The notes under the pieces are model-generated. The model was not told the origin of the DNA, searched no databases, and saw only the letters and a list, made by a program, of their open reading frames with translations. Shown here piece by piece: positions 8,844 through 18,660 of a stretch of 37,843 nucleotides of DNA; positions within the stretch are counted from its first letter, which is position 1; each line of letters begins with the position of its first letter. The DNA comes from DATKZH01 sp964475955. Its GTDB lineage: Bacteria > Planctomycetota > Planctomycetia > Pirellulales > Thermoguttaceae. The DNA lies in the NCBI GenBank assembly GCA_964475955.1, contig CAYYZY010000065.1:1-37843 (forward strand), read 5' to 3'. Position numbers and translations under genes: made by a program.

Positions 8844-11186
8844 TCAATTAGTGCCTTGATACTTGGACTCTCTCCGAAGACTCGGACTCAGCGTACATCC
8901 AAGGCTTGCTCCAGGTGTTCCCAGGCGCTCGATCATCTCGGCCACGCGGTCACGCCGCTCGAAGAGGTCTTGCGGCTGCTTGGTGTAGTCGGTCATGGTG
9001 CGGGCGATCGCGTCGGGCACGTGCGATAGCGATTCGGCCTCGTCGAGAAGGGCGGCCGCGGGGCGCCGGTCCGGCGGCAGCGACTCGGCCTTCGCCACCA
9101 GGTCCGAGAGCAGGGCCAGGTACTCGTAGTCCTCCACGCCATCGCGAATCACCTCGAGGCGGATGCTCGAGTAGGGCGTCCAATCGGGACCGGGATAGAC
9201 GAGCAGCCCGTCGCCGTTGGCCTTGAACCGCTGATAGGTTCCCACGTCGGCCATGTCGATCGGCACGTCCGGAAACGCCGGTTCGCCGGCCGCCGGCGTG
9301 GGCAGCCCCGGCCACCAGCACACGCACCAGTAGAGCAGTCCCGTGGCGCCCAGCTTGCGCGCCTGCCAGAAGAGCACGCGGTGGTCGACGGCCGGCTCGT
9401 CGATGAAGAAGTTGGCATGGGGCGGTTTCGGACTACAGCAGACGTACGTCCAGAGCGTATCGCCCGCCCGAAGGCGCTCCCCGTAGAACTCCGTCTCGGC
9501 CCGGGCCGTCAGAGGGCACCAGATGTCGACCAGCCCCACCAGGTCCTGGGGGTCGGGGTCGCCGATCGTCTGCATGATGGGGAAGTCGGGCACGTCCCGG
9601 CGGAGGCGCGTGTAGAGGTCGCGGAGGAAGGGGTAGTCGGTCTTGCGCGGCTCGTCGGGCCCGTAGATGTAGACCTCGCGCGGCAGCCCGCGGCGCGTCC
9701 ACTCGGCGGCAATGGCCGCGGTGCGCTCGACCCAAGGGCCGGGATCGGGCTTCGGCTTGTCGTTCCAGAGCGTTCGGGCCACCGGCATCCGGTGGAAGCA
9801 GAACGAGTACGGGGCGTAGTGGTCGGAAGCGAGCGGCTTCACCGTGCGGTCGAGTTTGGAGAGGTCGACCTGCCAGGCGCCGTCGGCGCTTTGCTGCACG
9901 GCGATGTATTCGCGGGCGACGTTCTTCGGCACAAGACGCCGCTCGGCCAGAAACGCGCACCACCGCCGGTATACCTCGGGCGACATCACCTCGCGGTAGG
10001 CGGCCGTGGCGTCGTACCCGCGCGCCAGCGCCGCAGCGTAGAGCCCGAACGGCGTGGCGAGCGTGCCCGGCCGGGGCAGCCGGAAAGGGCGCACGTCGAG
10101 CGCGATTGGCACCGAGATCGCCTGGTCGCCGTGCCGGAGCCTCACCTGGCCGGTGTATCGGCCGGGCGCGGCGTCGGGCGGCACGTCGACGCGAAACCAG
10201 AGTGGCTGGCGACGATCGGCCGGCACGTCGAACGGCTTCGGCGGCAGCAGCGGGTCGGGCCACCAGCCCACGTACGCCACGGGGTACGAGGGCGGGGCCG
10301 TCTTGACGTATCCCACCCGGTTCCACCGAAGCTCGAGTGCTCCGCCCGGCCCCATTAGCGGGCCGGCCTCCACGGCCACGCCTTCGAGCGCCTTGCCGTC
10401 CGGAATCACGACGAGCTGGAACGCCTCGCTTTCGTCGCGGGCCGCTGAGAGCGCGACGCGTTCGACGAGCGGCCCTTCGAGCACGGGCTCATGACGCGGG
10501 ATCTTCTGAAGCGAATGGGCCGGCACGACGCGGAACCGCCCGTCGCCCTCGGCCGGGACCGCAAACCGGGCGCGCAGGGCGGCGCGCCGGGCCGCCGCCT
10601 CGAGGTCGGGCACTACGGAGACGTCGTCGTACCAGGTCTTCCCCAGGTCGCGGCCGTAGAGGGCGAACCCCATGGTCTTCGCGTCGGGGGAGACGGGCAC
10701 GCTCCGCGAGACGCGCGTCCACTCGTCGGCCCGCTCCGGCCCGCGGACCGGGACGAACCCCAGGTGCTCTCGGTCGGCGTCGTAGAAGTGACACCCGGCT
10801 CCGGCCGCCGGCACGCCTTCGGTCTTCACGTAGAAGGTCACCTTGAGCACGGTGCCCCCCTCGACGGTGATCCCGTAGCGGTTCCACTGGATGCCGGCTT
10901 CGCCTTTCGGGTGAGGCGCGACGCTCCACAACAGCGCGCCGGCTTCGCCGGAGCGGAAGACGGTTCGGTCGCGGAGATGGCGGTTCCCGCCGGTGTCCTC
11001 GCGCGGATGGCGGTTCCACCAGTCGGGTTGCTCGCCGCCCCGTTCAAAACCCCCGTTGGCAACGAGGCTTGCCGCCGCGCCCGCCGCCGATCGCGCGGTC
11101 CACCCCGGGGTCAAGACGAGCAGGGCAACCGCCAGCAGGATGCCGGGCCGCCACGTTGTCCCCAAACGCCCTCTGCCAGTTGGCAT
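8844..11186 (-). CDS. Secreted DUF4091 glycoside-hydrolase-like protein
   Basis: A 780-residue protein with an export signal (WRPGILLAVALLVLTPGWTARSAA shortened here to its core LLAVALLVL). A carbohydrate-binding-like jelly roll follows (LVANGGFERG to WYDDVSVVP), then a beta-rich domain with WFRVDVPPDAAPGRY, and a barrel-like C-terminal part with HANFFIDEPAVDHRVLFW, LLYWCVCWW and SIRLEVIRDGVEDYEYLALL. These last motifs are the signature of DUF4091, found in secreted glycosidase-like proteins of planctomycetes and other polysaccharide degraders. The enzyme activity is not established. The ATG at 11186 is chosen because it follows GGAAGG and begins the signal peptide; the ORF extends 110 codons upstream without family-like sequence. 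It is the first gene of the minus-strand carbohydrate cluster, 80 bases before GH43. Confidence 0.8.
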   Translation of the reverse strand: MPTGRGRLGTTWRPGILLAVALLVLTPGWTARSAAGAAASLVANGGFERGGEQPDWWNRHPREDTGGNRHLRDRTVFRSGEAGALLWSVAPHPKGEAGIQWNRYGITVEGGTVLKVTFYVKTEGVPAAGAGCHFYDADREHLGFVPVRGPERADEWTRVSRSVPVSPDAKTMGFALYGRDLGKTWYDDVSVVPDLEAAARRAALRARFAVPAEGDGRFRVVPAHSLQKIPRHEPVLEGPLVERVALSAARDESEAFQLVVIPDGKALEGVAVEAGPLMGPGGALELRWNRVGYVKTAPPSYPVAYVGWWPDPLLPPKPFDVPADRRQPLWFRVDVPPDAAPGRYTGQVRLRHGDQAISVPIALDVRPFRLPRPGTLATPFGLYAAALARGYDATAAYREVMSPEVYRRWCAFLAERRLVPKNVAREYIAVQQSADGAWQVDLSKLDRTVKPLASDHYAPYSFCFHRMPVARTLWNDKPKPDPGPWVERTAAIAAEWTRRGLPREVYIYGPDEPRKTDYPFLRDLYTRLRRDVPDFPIMQTIGDPDPQDLVGLVDIWCPLTARAETEFYGERLRAGDTLWTYVCCSPKPPHANFFIDEPAVDHRVLFWQARKLGATGLLYWCVCWWPGLPTPAAGEPAFPDVPIDMADVGTYQRFKANGDGLLVYPGPDWTPYSSIRLEVIRDGVEDYEYLALLSDLVAKAESLPPDRRPAAALLDEAESLSHVPDAIARTMTDYTKQPQDLFERRDRVAEMIERLGTPGASLGCTLSPSLRRESKYQGTN

Positions 11187-11636
11187 CTTCGTCCCTTCCT
11201 CGAATCGGATCCCCTGAAATGCTTGCTGCAAACGCGGGCGGGTCCTGCGGCGACGCCCTCGGTTCAGACGAATCGCCTTCCACCATAGCCGCGCGGCCGG
11301 CCGCCGAAAAGCGCCGAAACGCCTCGCACTGGCTTTTCCCATTCCGCGCGCCCGCGGCAACTTGCTCGGTCGCGTTGGTCCTCGCTGGGCCGTTTCGGTA
11401 GAATTGGCCGACCTGCACAACGAGCACGCCAACGTGCGGACCGGTCTCTGCTGGATGCCACATGACCGCCGATTCGAAGGCCGACCGTCGAGCGAAGCGA
11501 AACCGCATCGCCGCAATCTGCCGGCGCCTGGAAAACGCGGAGGATTCTGGCGGGCGAGAGCACGCGGCGGGCGTAGGGGGAGGCGAAACGGGAGGCATAG
11601 CAGGAGACGAAACGCGAGGCGAAGCGCCGGGGGGCT
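11187..11636. other. Intergenic stretch with a plus-strand promoter-like site
   Basis: No gene is recognised on either strand. A plus-strand frame starting at 11462 (MTADSKADRRAKRNRIAAIC) becomes Gly/Arg-rich and overlaps the minus-strand gene, so I do not call it. Around 11572-11630 there is purine-rich imperfect repetition of GAGGCGAAACG-like units. Confidence 0.4.
11375..11404 (+). promoter_or_regulatory. Sigma-70-like promoter candidate
   Basis: TTGGTC (11375-11380), an 18-nt spacer, then TAGAAT (11399-11404). It points to the right, where all recognised genes are on the minus strand, so it would drive either the doubtful frame at 11462 or an RNA antisense to the small conserved gene. 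Confidence 0.35.
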
Positions 11637-11912
11637 TCACTCGGGCGGTTTGCCCTGGTCGCCGAGCGATTCGGCCACGTCGTGGCAGATGTCGCGCAGC
11701 TCGCCGAGGCCGACGTCTTCGAGCCGCTTGCCGCGTTGGTCGAGCCGCTCGTTGATCTTGACGGCCGTTTCCTGCATCACGGCGTGGGTCTCGTGGCTTC
11801 CGCCGCAGAGGACGAAGTTCTCGCCGCGCGTCAGCCGCGTGTGCCCATCGTCATTGTCGAAGGCCAACCCCAGCAGGGCGGCCGACTTGCGGTGGCGGCC
11901 CGTCGGCCTCAT
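11637..11912 (-). CDS. Small conserved planctomycete protein of unknown function
   Basis: A 91-residue protein with GLAFDNDDGHTRLTRGENF, LCGGSHETHAVMQETA and NERLDQRGKRLEDV. I recall a conserved hypothetical family in planctomycetes with this pattern but no assigned function. The ATG at 11912 is preferred over 11927 because GGGAG lies 8 bases before it. There is no signal peptide or membrane segment, so it is probably cytosolic; the His/Asp/Glu-rich core could bind metal, but this is a guess. It lies 30 bases after the FHA gene on the same strand and is probably co-transcribed. Confidence 0.65.
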   Translation of the reverse strand: MRPTGRHRKSAALLGLAFDNDDGHTRLTRGENFVLCGGSHETHAVMQETAVKINERLDQRGKRLEDVGLGELRDICHDVAESLGDQGKPPE

Positions 11913-11942
11913 CGGCAAGTCTCCCATCGAGCCCGGCGCGCG

Positions 11943-12557
11943 TCACTGGGGGCGCCGAAAGAAGTTCTTTAGCGTGTCGGCCGCCGCGTCGCGCGGGTTT
12001 TCCGAGGTAGGGTTCCAACGCCCTTTGTTCCAAACGCCCGGCACCTCGGCCTTCTTCTTCCTCTTTTTCTCTTGCTTTCGTTCCCGCTCTTCGGGGTCGT
12101 CGTCGTCCGACGGCCCTTCGGTTTGGGTCGGCTCGAGCGTTTGCGTATCGGTGTCGGTCAGCCAGCTATCGAGGTCCATGTCGTCGTAGATCGACGGCTC
12201 GGCGGTTCGGGCGGCCGCTTCCTGCACGCTGTCGACCTTCGGCTTCTTCTCCCCGCCCAAGCCGACCGACAAGCGTACCTCGAACTGCAGGTCGCCCACC
12301 TCTAGCCGGTCGCCGTCTTTGAGTTCCTGTTCCCCTCTGACCGCTTCGCCGTTGATGGCCGTGCCGTTCTTGCTGCCGAAGTCGCGAACCGCCACGTAGC
12401 CTTCTTCCACGATGACGGCGCAGTGGTGGCGGCTGACCAGGTCGCTGTGCGGCCTCAGGTGACAGTCCTCCGCCCGGCCGATGAAAAACTTCGGCCCCCG
12501 CACCGGTAATTCCTCTCCGGACCTGCTCCCCCATACCACCACTAACTTGACTTCCAT
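11943..12557 (-). CDS. FHA-domain protein
   Basis: A 204-residue cytosolic protein. Residues about 24-98 form a forkhead-associated domain with its phosphothreonine-binding signature: FFIGRAEDCHL (Gly-Arg), SDLVSRHHCAV (Ser-Arg-His) and DFGSKNGTAINGE (Asn-Gly). FHA domains bind phosphothreonine peptides, usually in Ser/Thr kinase signalling, which is common in planctomycetes. The rest is a low-complexity acidic then lysine-rich linker (DDDDPEERERKQEKKRKKK) and a short tail, probably disordered. The ATG at 12557 follows GAGGAG. No kinase is encoded in the window, so the partner is unknown. Confidence 0.85.
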   Translation of the reverse strand: MEVKLVVVWGSRSGEELPVRGPKFFIGRAEDCHLRPHSDLVSRHHCAVIVEEGYVAVRDFGSKNGTAINGEAVRGEQELKDGDRLEVGDLQFEVRLSVGLGGEKKPKVDSVQEAAARTAEPSIYDDMDLDSWLTDTDTQTLEPTQTEGPSDDDDPEERERKQEKKRKKKAEVPGVWNKGRWNPTSENPRDAAADTLKNFFRRPQ

Positions 12558-13033
12558 CCCATCTCCTCATCGCCAACGGCATCCGCCCCGCGGATCAGTC
12601 ACCGCATTGGGAACCTAGCGCAACTTGGCAAGAAAGACAAAGTCTACGTGGAATCTTCAGAAATGCAACCCTGGCCCCCGACCAGAAGGGCTGCCCAGAC
12701 CAGTCTTTCGGGTGACAGATGCCCGGCGAAGCCGTGCCCTCCTCGTGGTATCGGCACGTACCGCTGGGCCGGTTGATCCTCAGTTCCGTGACGGCCATCC
12801 TACCACAATCGCTCGTCAAGTCAATCGGCTGGCCATGGCGGCCCGCCTGAGGAGGCCCACCGGAGTCACCGCCCGAAGCGCCGAAACACCGCCTCCCTTC
12901 CCTGCTACGGCATGCGGCCGCTGACCGGTTCGCTTGTGTTTGCCCCGAAAGAGCGCAAGAAAGAGCGGTTTGCCACAGCCGGCCCCCCGGTTCGCCGTGC
13001 CCGGAAGACAAAGCCTTCCCGGGCGATGCCATG
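12558..13033. other. Intergenic stretch with no recognised gene
   Basis: About 475 bases between the FHA gene and the lipoate ligase. The open frames on both strands look like shadows without motifs. I see no strong terminator or RNA element. Confidence 0.4.
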
Positions 13034-13888
13034 TTAACGTCCCCGATGGACAGTCCAGCCGTCGGCCGCATACTTCGCTTGGGCCAGATTGGCGACCTGA
13101 CGCCGTTCCTGCTCCGAGAGGGAACCGTTCTCGCATTGCAGGCCCAGGCGCTGGCCCAATCGGTCGAGCCAGGACTCCATGAGTCGGGTGGCGTCCAGGG
13201 GCGTCGGCAGCAGCTCGTTCAAGCCGGGCAGCTCCGGGCCGGCCGCCGATCGGGCGAGCAACACGCTGCCGTGCTGGAGAACGGCCCCCGACGAGCGTCG
13301 CTGGGCACTGCCCGCTACCTTCGTGGGGCCGACGACCACGTCGCCCGACGCCCGGCGCTGGAAACAGAGAAACGGTTGACGCTCCTTGGTCGTCGCGTCC
13401 GAACCCTCCCAAAGCGACGCGACGGCCCCCGCCTCGGCAAGGACCTCGACCAGCGCGGCGTGCACCGCCCGATAGAGCGCCAGCCGGCGACCGGCCAACG
13501 CGTGACCCCGGGGCACGATGAGGCTGTACGTCAGCTCGCGGTCGTGGACGATCGCCCCGCCGCCGCTCATCCGCCGCACGGCCGGGCACCCCATGCTCGG
13601 CTCGTGGCCCGCCCGGTTCTCGTACACCTGAAAATAGCCCAGCGACAGCGTCGGCTCGCTCCAGCGATAGAACCGCAGGCAGCAGCCCCCGGTCGCCGCC
13701 GACCACGCCAGGAGCACCTCGTCGATCGCCATGTTCTCTGCCCCGGGGCGCGGCGGATCGACCAGCAGACGCCACGAGACATGAGGGGGTGACAAGGTGA
13801 CCAAGTGACGGGGTGACAGAGCATCCCGTCGATGCGCGTCACTTCGAGGGTCGCCAGCACCGCACCGCGTTCTGGCCTCTTCACCCAT
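13034..13888 (-). CDS. lplA: Lipoate-protein ligase family (BPL/LPL fold)
   Basis: The core has AENMAIDEVLL, RFYRWSEPTLSLGYFQ, CPAVRRMSGGGAIVHDRELTYSL, and TKVAGSAQRRSSGAVLQHGSVLL with the conserved Lys of the lipoyl-AMP site. These enzymes attach lipoate or octanoate to carrier proteins. Lying directly after the gcv genes, its natural substrate is probably GcvH. The start is uncertain. The ATG at 13888 follows GGAGG but its first 30 residues come from a tandem repeat array and are not family-like. Family alignment suggests translation begins near SWRLLVDPP, where only TTG codons (13804, 13795) are in frame. One KRQPF-like insertion (GSDATTKERQPFLC) is normal for the family. Substrate (lipoate or octanoate transfer) cannot be fixed from sequence. 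Confidence 0.8.
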   Translation of the reverse strand: MGEEARTRCGAGDPRSDAHRRDALSPRHLVTLSPPHVSWRLLVDPPRPGAENMAIDEVLLAWSAATGGCCLRFYRWSEPTLSLGYFQVYENRAGHEPSMGCPAVRRMSGGGAIVHDRELTYSLIVPRGHALAGRRLALYRAVHAALVEVLAEAGAVASLWEGSDATTKERQPFLCFQRRASGDVVVGPTKVAGSAQRRSSGAVLQHGSVLLARSAAGPELPGLNELLPTPLDATRLMESWLDRLGQRLGLQCENGSLSEQERRQVANLAQAKYAADGWTVHRGR

Positions 13889-13943
13889 GCCTTGTCGTCC
13901 TCCGTCACCCCTTCACCTTGTCACCCCCTCACCCCGTCACCCT
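13789..13943. repeat. Inverted pair of 8-nt tandem arrays between gcvPB and lplA
   Basis: Four 8-nt units (GTGACAAG, GTGACCAA, GTGACGGG, GTGACAGA) occupy 13789-13820. Five inverse units (GTCACCCC, TTCACCTT, GTCACCCC, CTCACCCC, GTCACCCT) occupy 13904-13943. The right arm overlaps the gcvPB stop and encodes its last residues; the left arm lies in the doubtful N-terminus of lplA. Confidence 0.75.
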
Positions 13944-15387
13944 TCCACGAGAGCACGGGGTTCCGGGCCGCTCGGACTTCATCCGGCCGGCTGATCGGCG
14001 TCGAGTGCGGCGCGTCGTGGAGCAGGTCGGCCGGTTCCTCGGTGATTCGGAACAGGGCCTCGGCAAAGGCGTCGAGCGTGGCCTTGGTCTCCGTCTCGGT
14101 CGGCTCGATCATCAGCGCCTCGCGGAGCACCAGCGGGAAGTAGACCGTGGGGGCGTGGAACCCGTAGTCGATGAGCCGCTTGGCCACGTCCATCGCCGTG
14201 CCGCCGCGCTCCTGCTTCAGCTTCGACGCGGTGGCCACGAACTCGTGCATCGAGCGGTCGCCGTACGGGACGGGCAGGAAGTGCTTCAGCCGGCTGAGCA
14301 GGTAGTTGGCGTTGAGCACGGCCTCGGCCGACACACGGCGCAGTCCCTCGGCTCCCAGCGTGCGCAGGTAGCAGTACGTGCGGACCAGCACGCCGGTATT
14401 GCCGAAGAAGCCCCGCACGCGCCCGATCGTCTGCGGCCGGTCGTAGTCGAGGCGGTAGCGTCCCTCCTCTTTCACGACGACGGGGGCCGGCAGGTAGGGG
14501 GCCAGCTTGGCGGTGACGGCCACGGGCCCCGCGCCCGGCCCGCCGCCGCCGTGCGGCCCGCTGAACGTCTTGTGGGGATTGTAGTGCATCATGTCGGCGC
14601 CGAAGTCTCCGGGCCGCGCGATGCCCAGGATGGCGTTCATGTTCGCGCCGTCGAGGTAGACCAGCCCCCCGGCCTCGTGGACGCGCTCGGTGATTCGGGC
14701 GACGTCGGGCTCGAACAGCCCCAGCGTGTTGGGGTTGGTGATCATGAGCACGGCGAGCCGGTCGTCGAGCTTGGCCTCCAGGTCGTCGAGGTCGACGAAG
14801 CCCCGCTCGTTGCTCTTCACCTGCACGGCCCGAAAGCCGGCCATGGCCGCGCTGGCCGGGTTGGTGCCGTGGGCCGCGTCGGGGATCAGCACCGTCGAGC
14901 GGCTCTCGCCCGCGTGGCGGAAGTAGGCCGCGGCGACCAACAGGGCCGTCATCTCGCCGTGGGCCCCGGCGGCCGGCTGCAAGCTGACCGCCTCCAGGCC
15001 GCTGATCTCGGCCAGCATCTCCTGAACGGCGTACAGGATTTCGAGGAGCCCCTGGAGCGTCGATTCCGGCTGATAGGGGTGCAGGTCGGCGAAGCCGGGC
15101 AGGTTGGCCAGGCGCTCGTTCCGCTTGGGGTTGTACTTCATCGTACAGGAGCCGAGCGGATAGAAGTGGGTGTCGACCGACATGTTCTGCGCCGACAGGT
15201 TCACGAAGTGCCGCACCAGTTCCGGCTCGGTCACCTCCGGCAGCGGCGGCGCCTCGGACGCCAACGCCCCGACCGGCAGCAGCTCCTCGATCGGCCGGCG
15301 CGGCACGTCGCACTCCGGCAGCCGCACCGCCTCACAACCGGGCCGCGATTGCTCGAACAACAGTTCCGTCGCTTGCTTGTTTCGCAT
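13921..15387 (-). CDS. gcvPB: Glycine dehydrogenase (decarboxylating) subunit 2
   Basis: A 488-residue PLP-dependent subunit of the glycine cleavage P protein. With GcvPA it decarboxylates glycine and passes aminomethyl to the lipoyl arm of GcvH. Motifs seen: VDTHFYPLGSCTMKYNPKRN, QPAAGAHGEMTAL, DAAHGTNPASAAMAGF, ITNPNTLGLFEP and HYNPHKTFSGPHGGGGPG, the last containing the Schiff-base Lys. The length is normal for this subunit. The ATG at 15387 has no clear Shine-Dalgarno, so coupling to the upstream gene (71 bases away) is likely. The C-terminal residues GDGVRG are encoded by a short tandem array, so the natural end may have been altered. Confidence 0.95.
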   Translation of the reverse strand: MRNKQATELLFEQSRPGCEAVRLPECDVPRRPIEELLPVGALASEAPPLPEVTEPELVRHFVNLSAQNMSVDTHFYPLGSCTMKYNPKRNERLANLPGFADLHPYQPESTLQGLLEILYAVQEMLAEISGLEAVSLQPAAGAHGEMTALLVAAAYFRHAGESRSTVLIPDAAHGTNPASAAMAGFRAVQVKSNERGFVDLDDLEAKLDDRLAVLMITNPNTLGLFEPDVARITERVHEAGGLVYLDGANMNAILGIARPGDFGADMMHYNPHKTFSGPHGGGGPGAGPVAVTAKLAPYLPAPVVVKEEGRYRLDYDRPQTIGRVRGFFGNTGVLVRTYCYLRTLGAEGLRRVSAEAVLNANYLLSRLKHFLPVPYGDRSMHEFVATASKLKQERGGTAMDVAKRLIDYGFHAPTVYFPLVLREALMIEPTETETKATLDAFAEALFRITEEPADLLHDAPHSTPISRPDEVRAARNPVLSWKGDGVRG

Positions 15388-15423
15388 AGATCAAACGCCG
15401 TCCGTTCGTCGACGCCCTAACTT

Positions 15424-15458
15424 CTTCACCTTCGTCGCCCCTTCACCTTGTCGCGTCC
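15424..15458. repeat. Degenerate 8-nt repeat array between gcvPA and gcvPB
   Basis: Imperfect alternation of TTCACC and GTCGC units with 8-nt period, resembling the arm at 13904-13943. It fills most of the 71-base spacer up to the gcvPA stop. Confidence 0.45.
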
Positions 15459-16796
<1,338 letters not shown>

Positions 16797-16847
16797 CGCG
16801 CGTCCTTCGGTTGTCGTTGCCAGAGACGATTCTCGGGCGTTCAGTCG

Positions 16848-16946
16848 GCGAGACGCCCCTGCACCGGCGAGACGGCCGTGCACTGGCGGGACGGCCGTGC
16901 ACTGGCGAGACGCCAGTGGCACCCCACCCGGGACGCCTTTGCACCG
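16848..16946. repeat. 19-bp tandem repeat with internal hairpin
   Basis: About five units of 19 bp start at 16848, 16867, 16886 and 16905, plus a diverged copy to 16946; units two and three differ at one base. The unit boundary makes a perfect 8-bp stem, CACTGGCG-AGA-CGCCAGTG (16900-16918). It lies in the gcvH-gcvPA spacer, upstream of the gcvPA Shine-Dalgarno. Confidence 0.8.
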
Positions 16947-17047
16947 GGGAGAGGGCTGTGGCAGGCCAAGGGCGCAACGCCTTCCCTGCTTGGCCCCGAC
17001 CGCATGAACCCGGCCACTACGAGCCCGCGGTCATTTCGAGCCCCGTC

Positions 17048-17082
17048 ACTCCCCACTCCCCACTCCCGGCTCCCCCCTCACT
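17048..17082. repeat. 7-nt tandem array at the gcvH stop
   Basis: Five 7-nt units (ACTCCCC, ACTCCCC, ACTCCCG, GCTCCCC, CCTCACT) run to 17082 and overlap the gcvH stop codon at 17078-17080. Confidence 0.6.
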
Positions 17083-17482
17083 CCTCCATCTCCTTCTCGC
17101 ACTGCTTTTGGTAGGCGGCGTGGTCGAGCAGCTTCGCGAGCCCCGATTCATCGGTGACGCGGATCTTGACCAGCCAGCCGGCGTCGTAGGGGTCGTCGGC
17201 CAGTCGCTCGAGGTTGTCGGCCACTTCGCTGTGGACCTCGACGATCTCGCCGTCGACGGGGCTGAACAGGTCGCTCACCGCCTTGACCGACTCCACCTCC
17301 CCGAAAGGGGCCCCGGCCTCCACGCGACGGCCCACCTCCGGCAGCTCGATGTAGACCAGGTCGGTCAGCGCCTCCAGGGCAAACGCAGAAAGCCCCACCG
17401 TGGCGACTTTCGCGCCCTCGGCGTCGGGCTCGACGTGGACCCACTCGTGAGTCTCGGAGTAGAGCAGTTCTTCAGGTCTCAT
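17078..17482 (-). CDS. gcvH: Glycine cleavage system H protein
   Basis: A 134-residue lipoyl carrier that shuttles the aminomethyl group between P, T and L proteins. It has the start SETHEWVHVE, the hairpin LTDLVYIELPEVG, and GEVESVKAVSD with the lipoylated Lys67. The end carries the family pattern YDAGWLVKIR. The length is typical apart from a short charged C-terminal extension (KQCEKEMEE). The ATG overlaps the gcvT stop as ATGA (17479-17482), which fixes the start and indicates translational coupling. Confidence 0.95.
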   Translation of the reverse strand: MRPEELLYSETHEWVHVEPDAEGAKVATVGLSAFALEALTDLVYIELPEVGRRVEAGAPFGEVESVKAVSDLFSPVDGEIVEVHSEVADNLERLADDPYDAGWLVKIRVTDESGLAKLLDHAAYQKQCEKEMEE

Positions 17483-18660
17483 GGGCGTTTTCCTTTACGA
17501 CGGCGATAGAAGGGAAGTCTGACGACGCGGGCTGGCGCAGGGCGGCCCCGAACGTCGATCGCCAACTCCGTGCCGGGCTCGGCGTACTCCACCCGCACGT
17601 AGCCCATGGCGATCGGCCGGTCGAGCGTGGGCGAGTACGTGCCGCTGGTCGTGCGGCCGACGATCTCCTCGTCGGCCAGGATGGGGCAACCCTCCCGGGC
17701 GGGCCGGCGCCCCGCAAGCTCCAGGCCCGCCAGCTTCGTCTCGAGCGGCTTGCTTTCGAGTCGTTTCAGGGCGTCGCGCCCCGGGAAGTCGTAGCCGGTC
17801 AAGTAGCATGTATACCCCAGGCCGGCCTGGAAGGGGTGAATCTCCTCGGTCAACTCGTGGCCGTAGAGCGGCATGCCGGCTTCCAGGCGCAGCGTGTCCC
17901 GCGCGCCGATCCCGGTAGGTACGGCCCCAAGGGGCTTTCCCATCTCTAGAAGCACCTCCCACACTCCCCGGGCAATGCTCGCGCCGATGCTCAACTCGAA
18001 GCCGTCTTCGCCCGTGTAACCGGTGCGGCTGATGATGCCCCCTTGCCGTTGGGCGGCCGGGTGGAGGATGCGGACCTGGGCGCCGTTGTAGTAGCGCATG
18101 GTGGCCAGGTCGGCGTCCACGAGCGGCTGGAACAGGTCGACGGCCCGGGGACCCTGAATGGCGAACATGGCCCAGAGCCGCGTCACGTCGGACCAGACGA
18201 CCTCGTTGCCGGGCGCCTCGGCGCGCTCGGGCGGCAGATGCTTGTCGACCCAATCGACGATCTTCCGGCGGTTTCCGGCGTTGACGACCATCACGTAGTA
18301 CGGCTGGCCCTCGGCGTTGTGGTAGTAGCCGACCAGGACGTCGTCGAGAATGCCCCCCTGCTCGTGGGTTACCAGCGAATAGCGAATCTGGTTGAGCCCC
18401 AGCCCGCCCACGCGGCGCGTGAGCAACTCGGCCAGGAAGACGGGCGCCCCGGGTCCCTCGAAGCGGAGCCGCCCCATGTGCGAGATGTCGGCGATGCCGC
18501 AGGCCTCGCGCGTCGCCCGGTGCTCCCGGATGATCGACGTATACTGTACCGGCATCGACCAACCGGCGAAATCGACCATCCAGCCCCCGTGGTGCACGTG
18601 CCAGTCGTGAAGGGGCGTTTTCAGCGGCGGTTTGGGGGGCGTTTGGTTTGGAGACGTCAT
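17479..18660 (-). CDS. gcvT: Glycine cleavage system T protein (aminomethyltransferase)
   Basis: A 393-residue tetrahydrofolate-dependent enzyme that releases ammonia from the aminomethyl-lipoyl arm and makes methylene-THF. It shows HHGGWMVDFAGWSMPVQY, EACGIADISHMGRL, RTGYTGEDGFELSI, ARDTLRLEAGMPLYGHEL and GRTTSGTYSPTLDRPIAMGYV, all standard. It is the first gene of the glycine cleavage operon. A possible -10 TAGAAT lies 58 bases upstream (minus strand, 18723-18718) but the -35 is poor. The first residues (MTSPNQTPPKPPLKTPLHDWH) are a normal short leader before the family core. Confidence 0.95.
   Translation of the reverse strand: MTSPNQTPPKPPLKTPLHDWHVHHGGWMVDFAGWSMPVQYTSIIREHRATREACGIADISHMGRLRFEGPGAPVFLAELLTRRVGGLGLNQIRYSLVTHEQGGILDDVLVGYYHNAEGQPYYVMVVNAGNRRKIVDWVDKHLPPERAEAPGNEVVWSDVTRLWAMFAIQGPRAVDLFQPLVDADLATMRYYNGAQVRILHPAAQRQGGIISRTGYTGEDGFELSIGASIARGVWEVLLEMGKPLGAVPTGIGARDTLRLEAGMPLYGHELTEEIHPFQAGLGYTCYLTGYDFPGRDALKRLESKPLETKLAGLELAGRRPAREGCPILADEEIVGRTTSGTYSPTLDRPIAMGYVRVEYAEPGTELAIDVRGRPAPARVVRLPFYRRRKGKRP

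Noticed and set aside
11462..11755. Plus-strand frame starting MTADSKADRRAKRNR downstream of a promoter-like site
   Set aside because: Low-complexity after about 30 residues and overlaps the better supported minus-strand gene.
13813..15420. Plus-strand 535-residue open frame opposite gcvPB
   Set aside because: Shadow of the high-GC gcvPB gene; no motifs, His/Gly/Arg-biased.
16848..16946. The 19-bp repeats as a CRISPR array
   Set aside because: Units are directly adjacent with no spacers, so it is an ordinary tandem repeat despite the cas1 remnant elsewhere.
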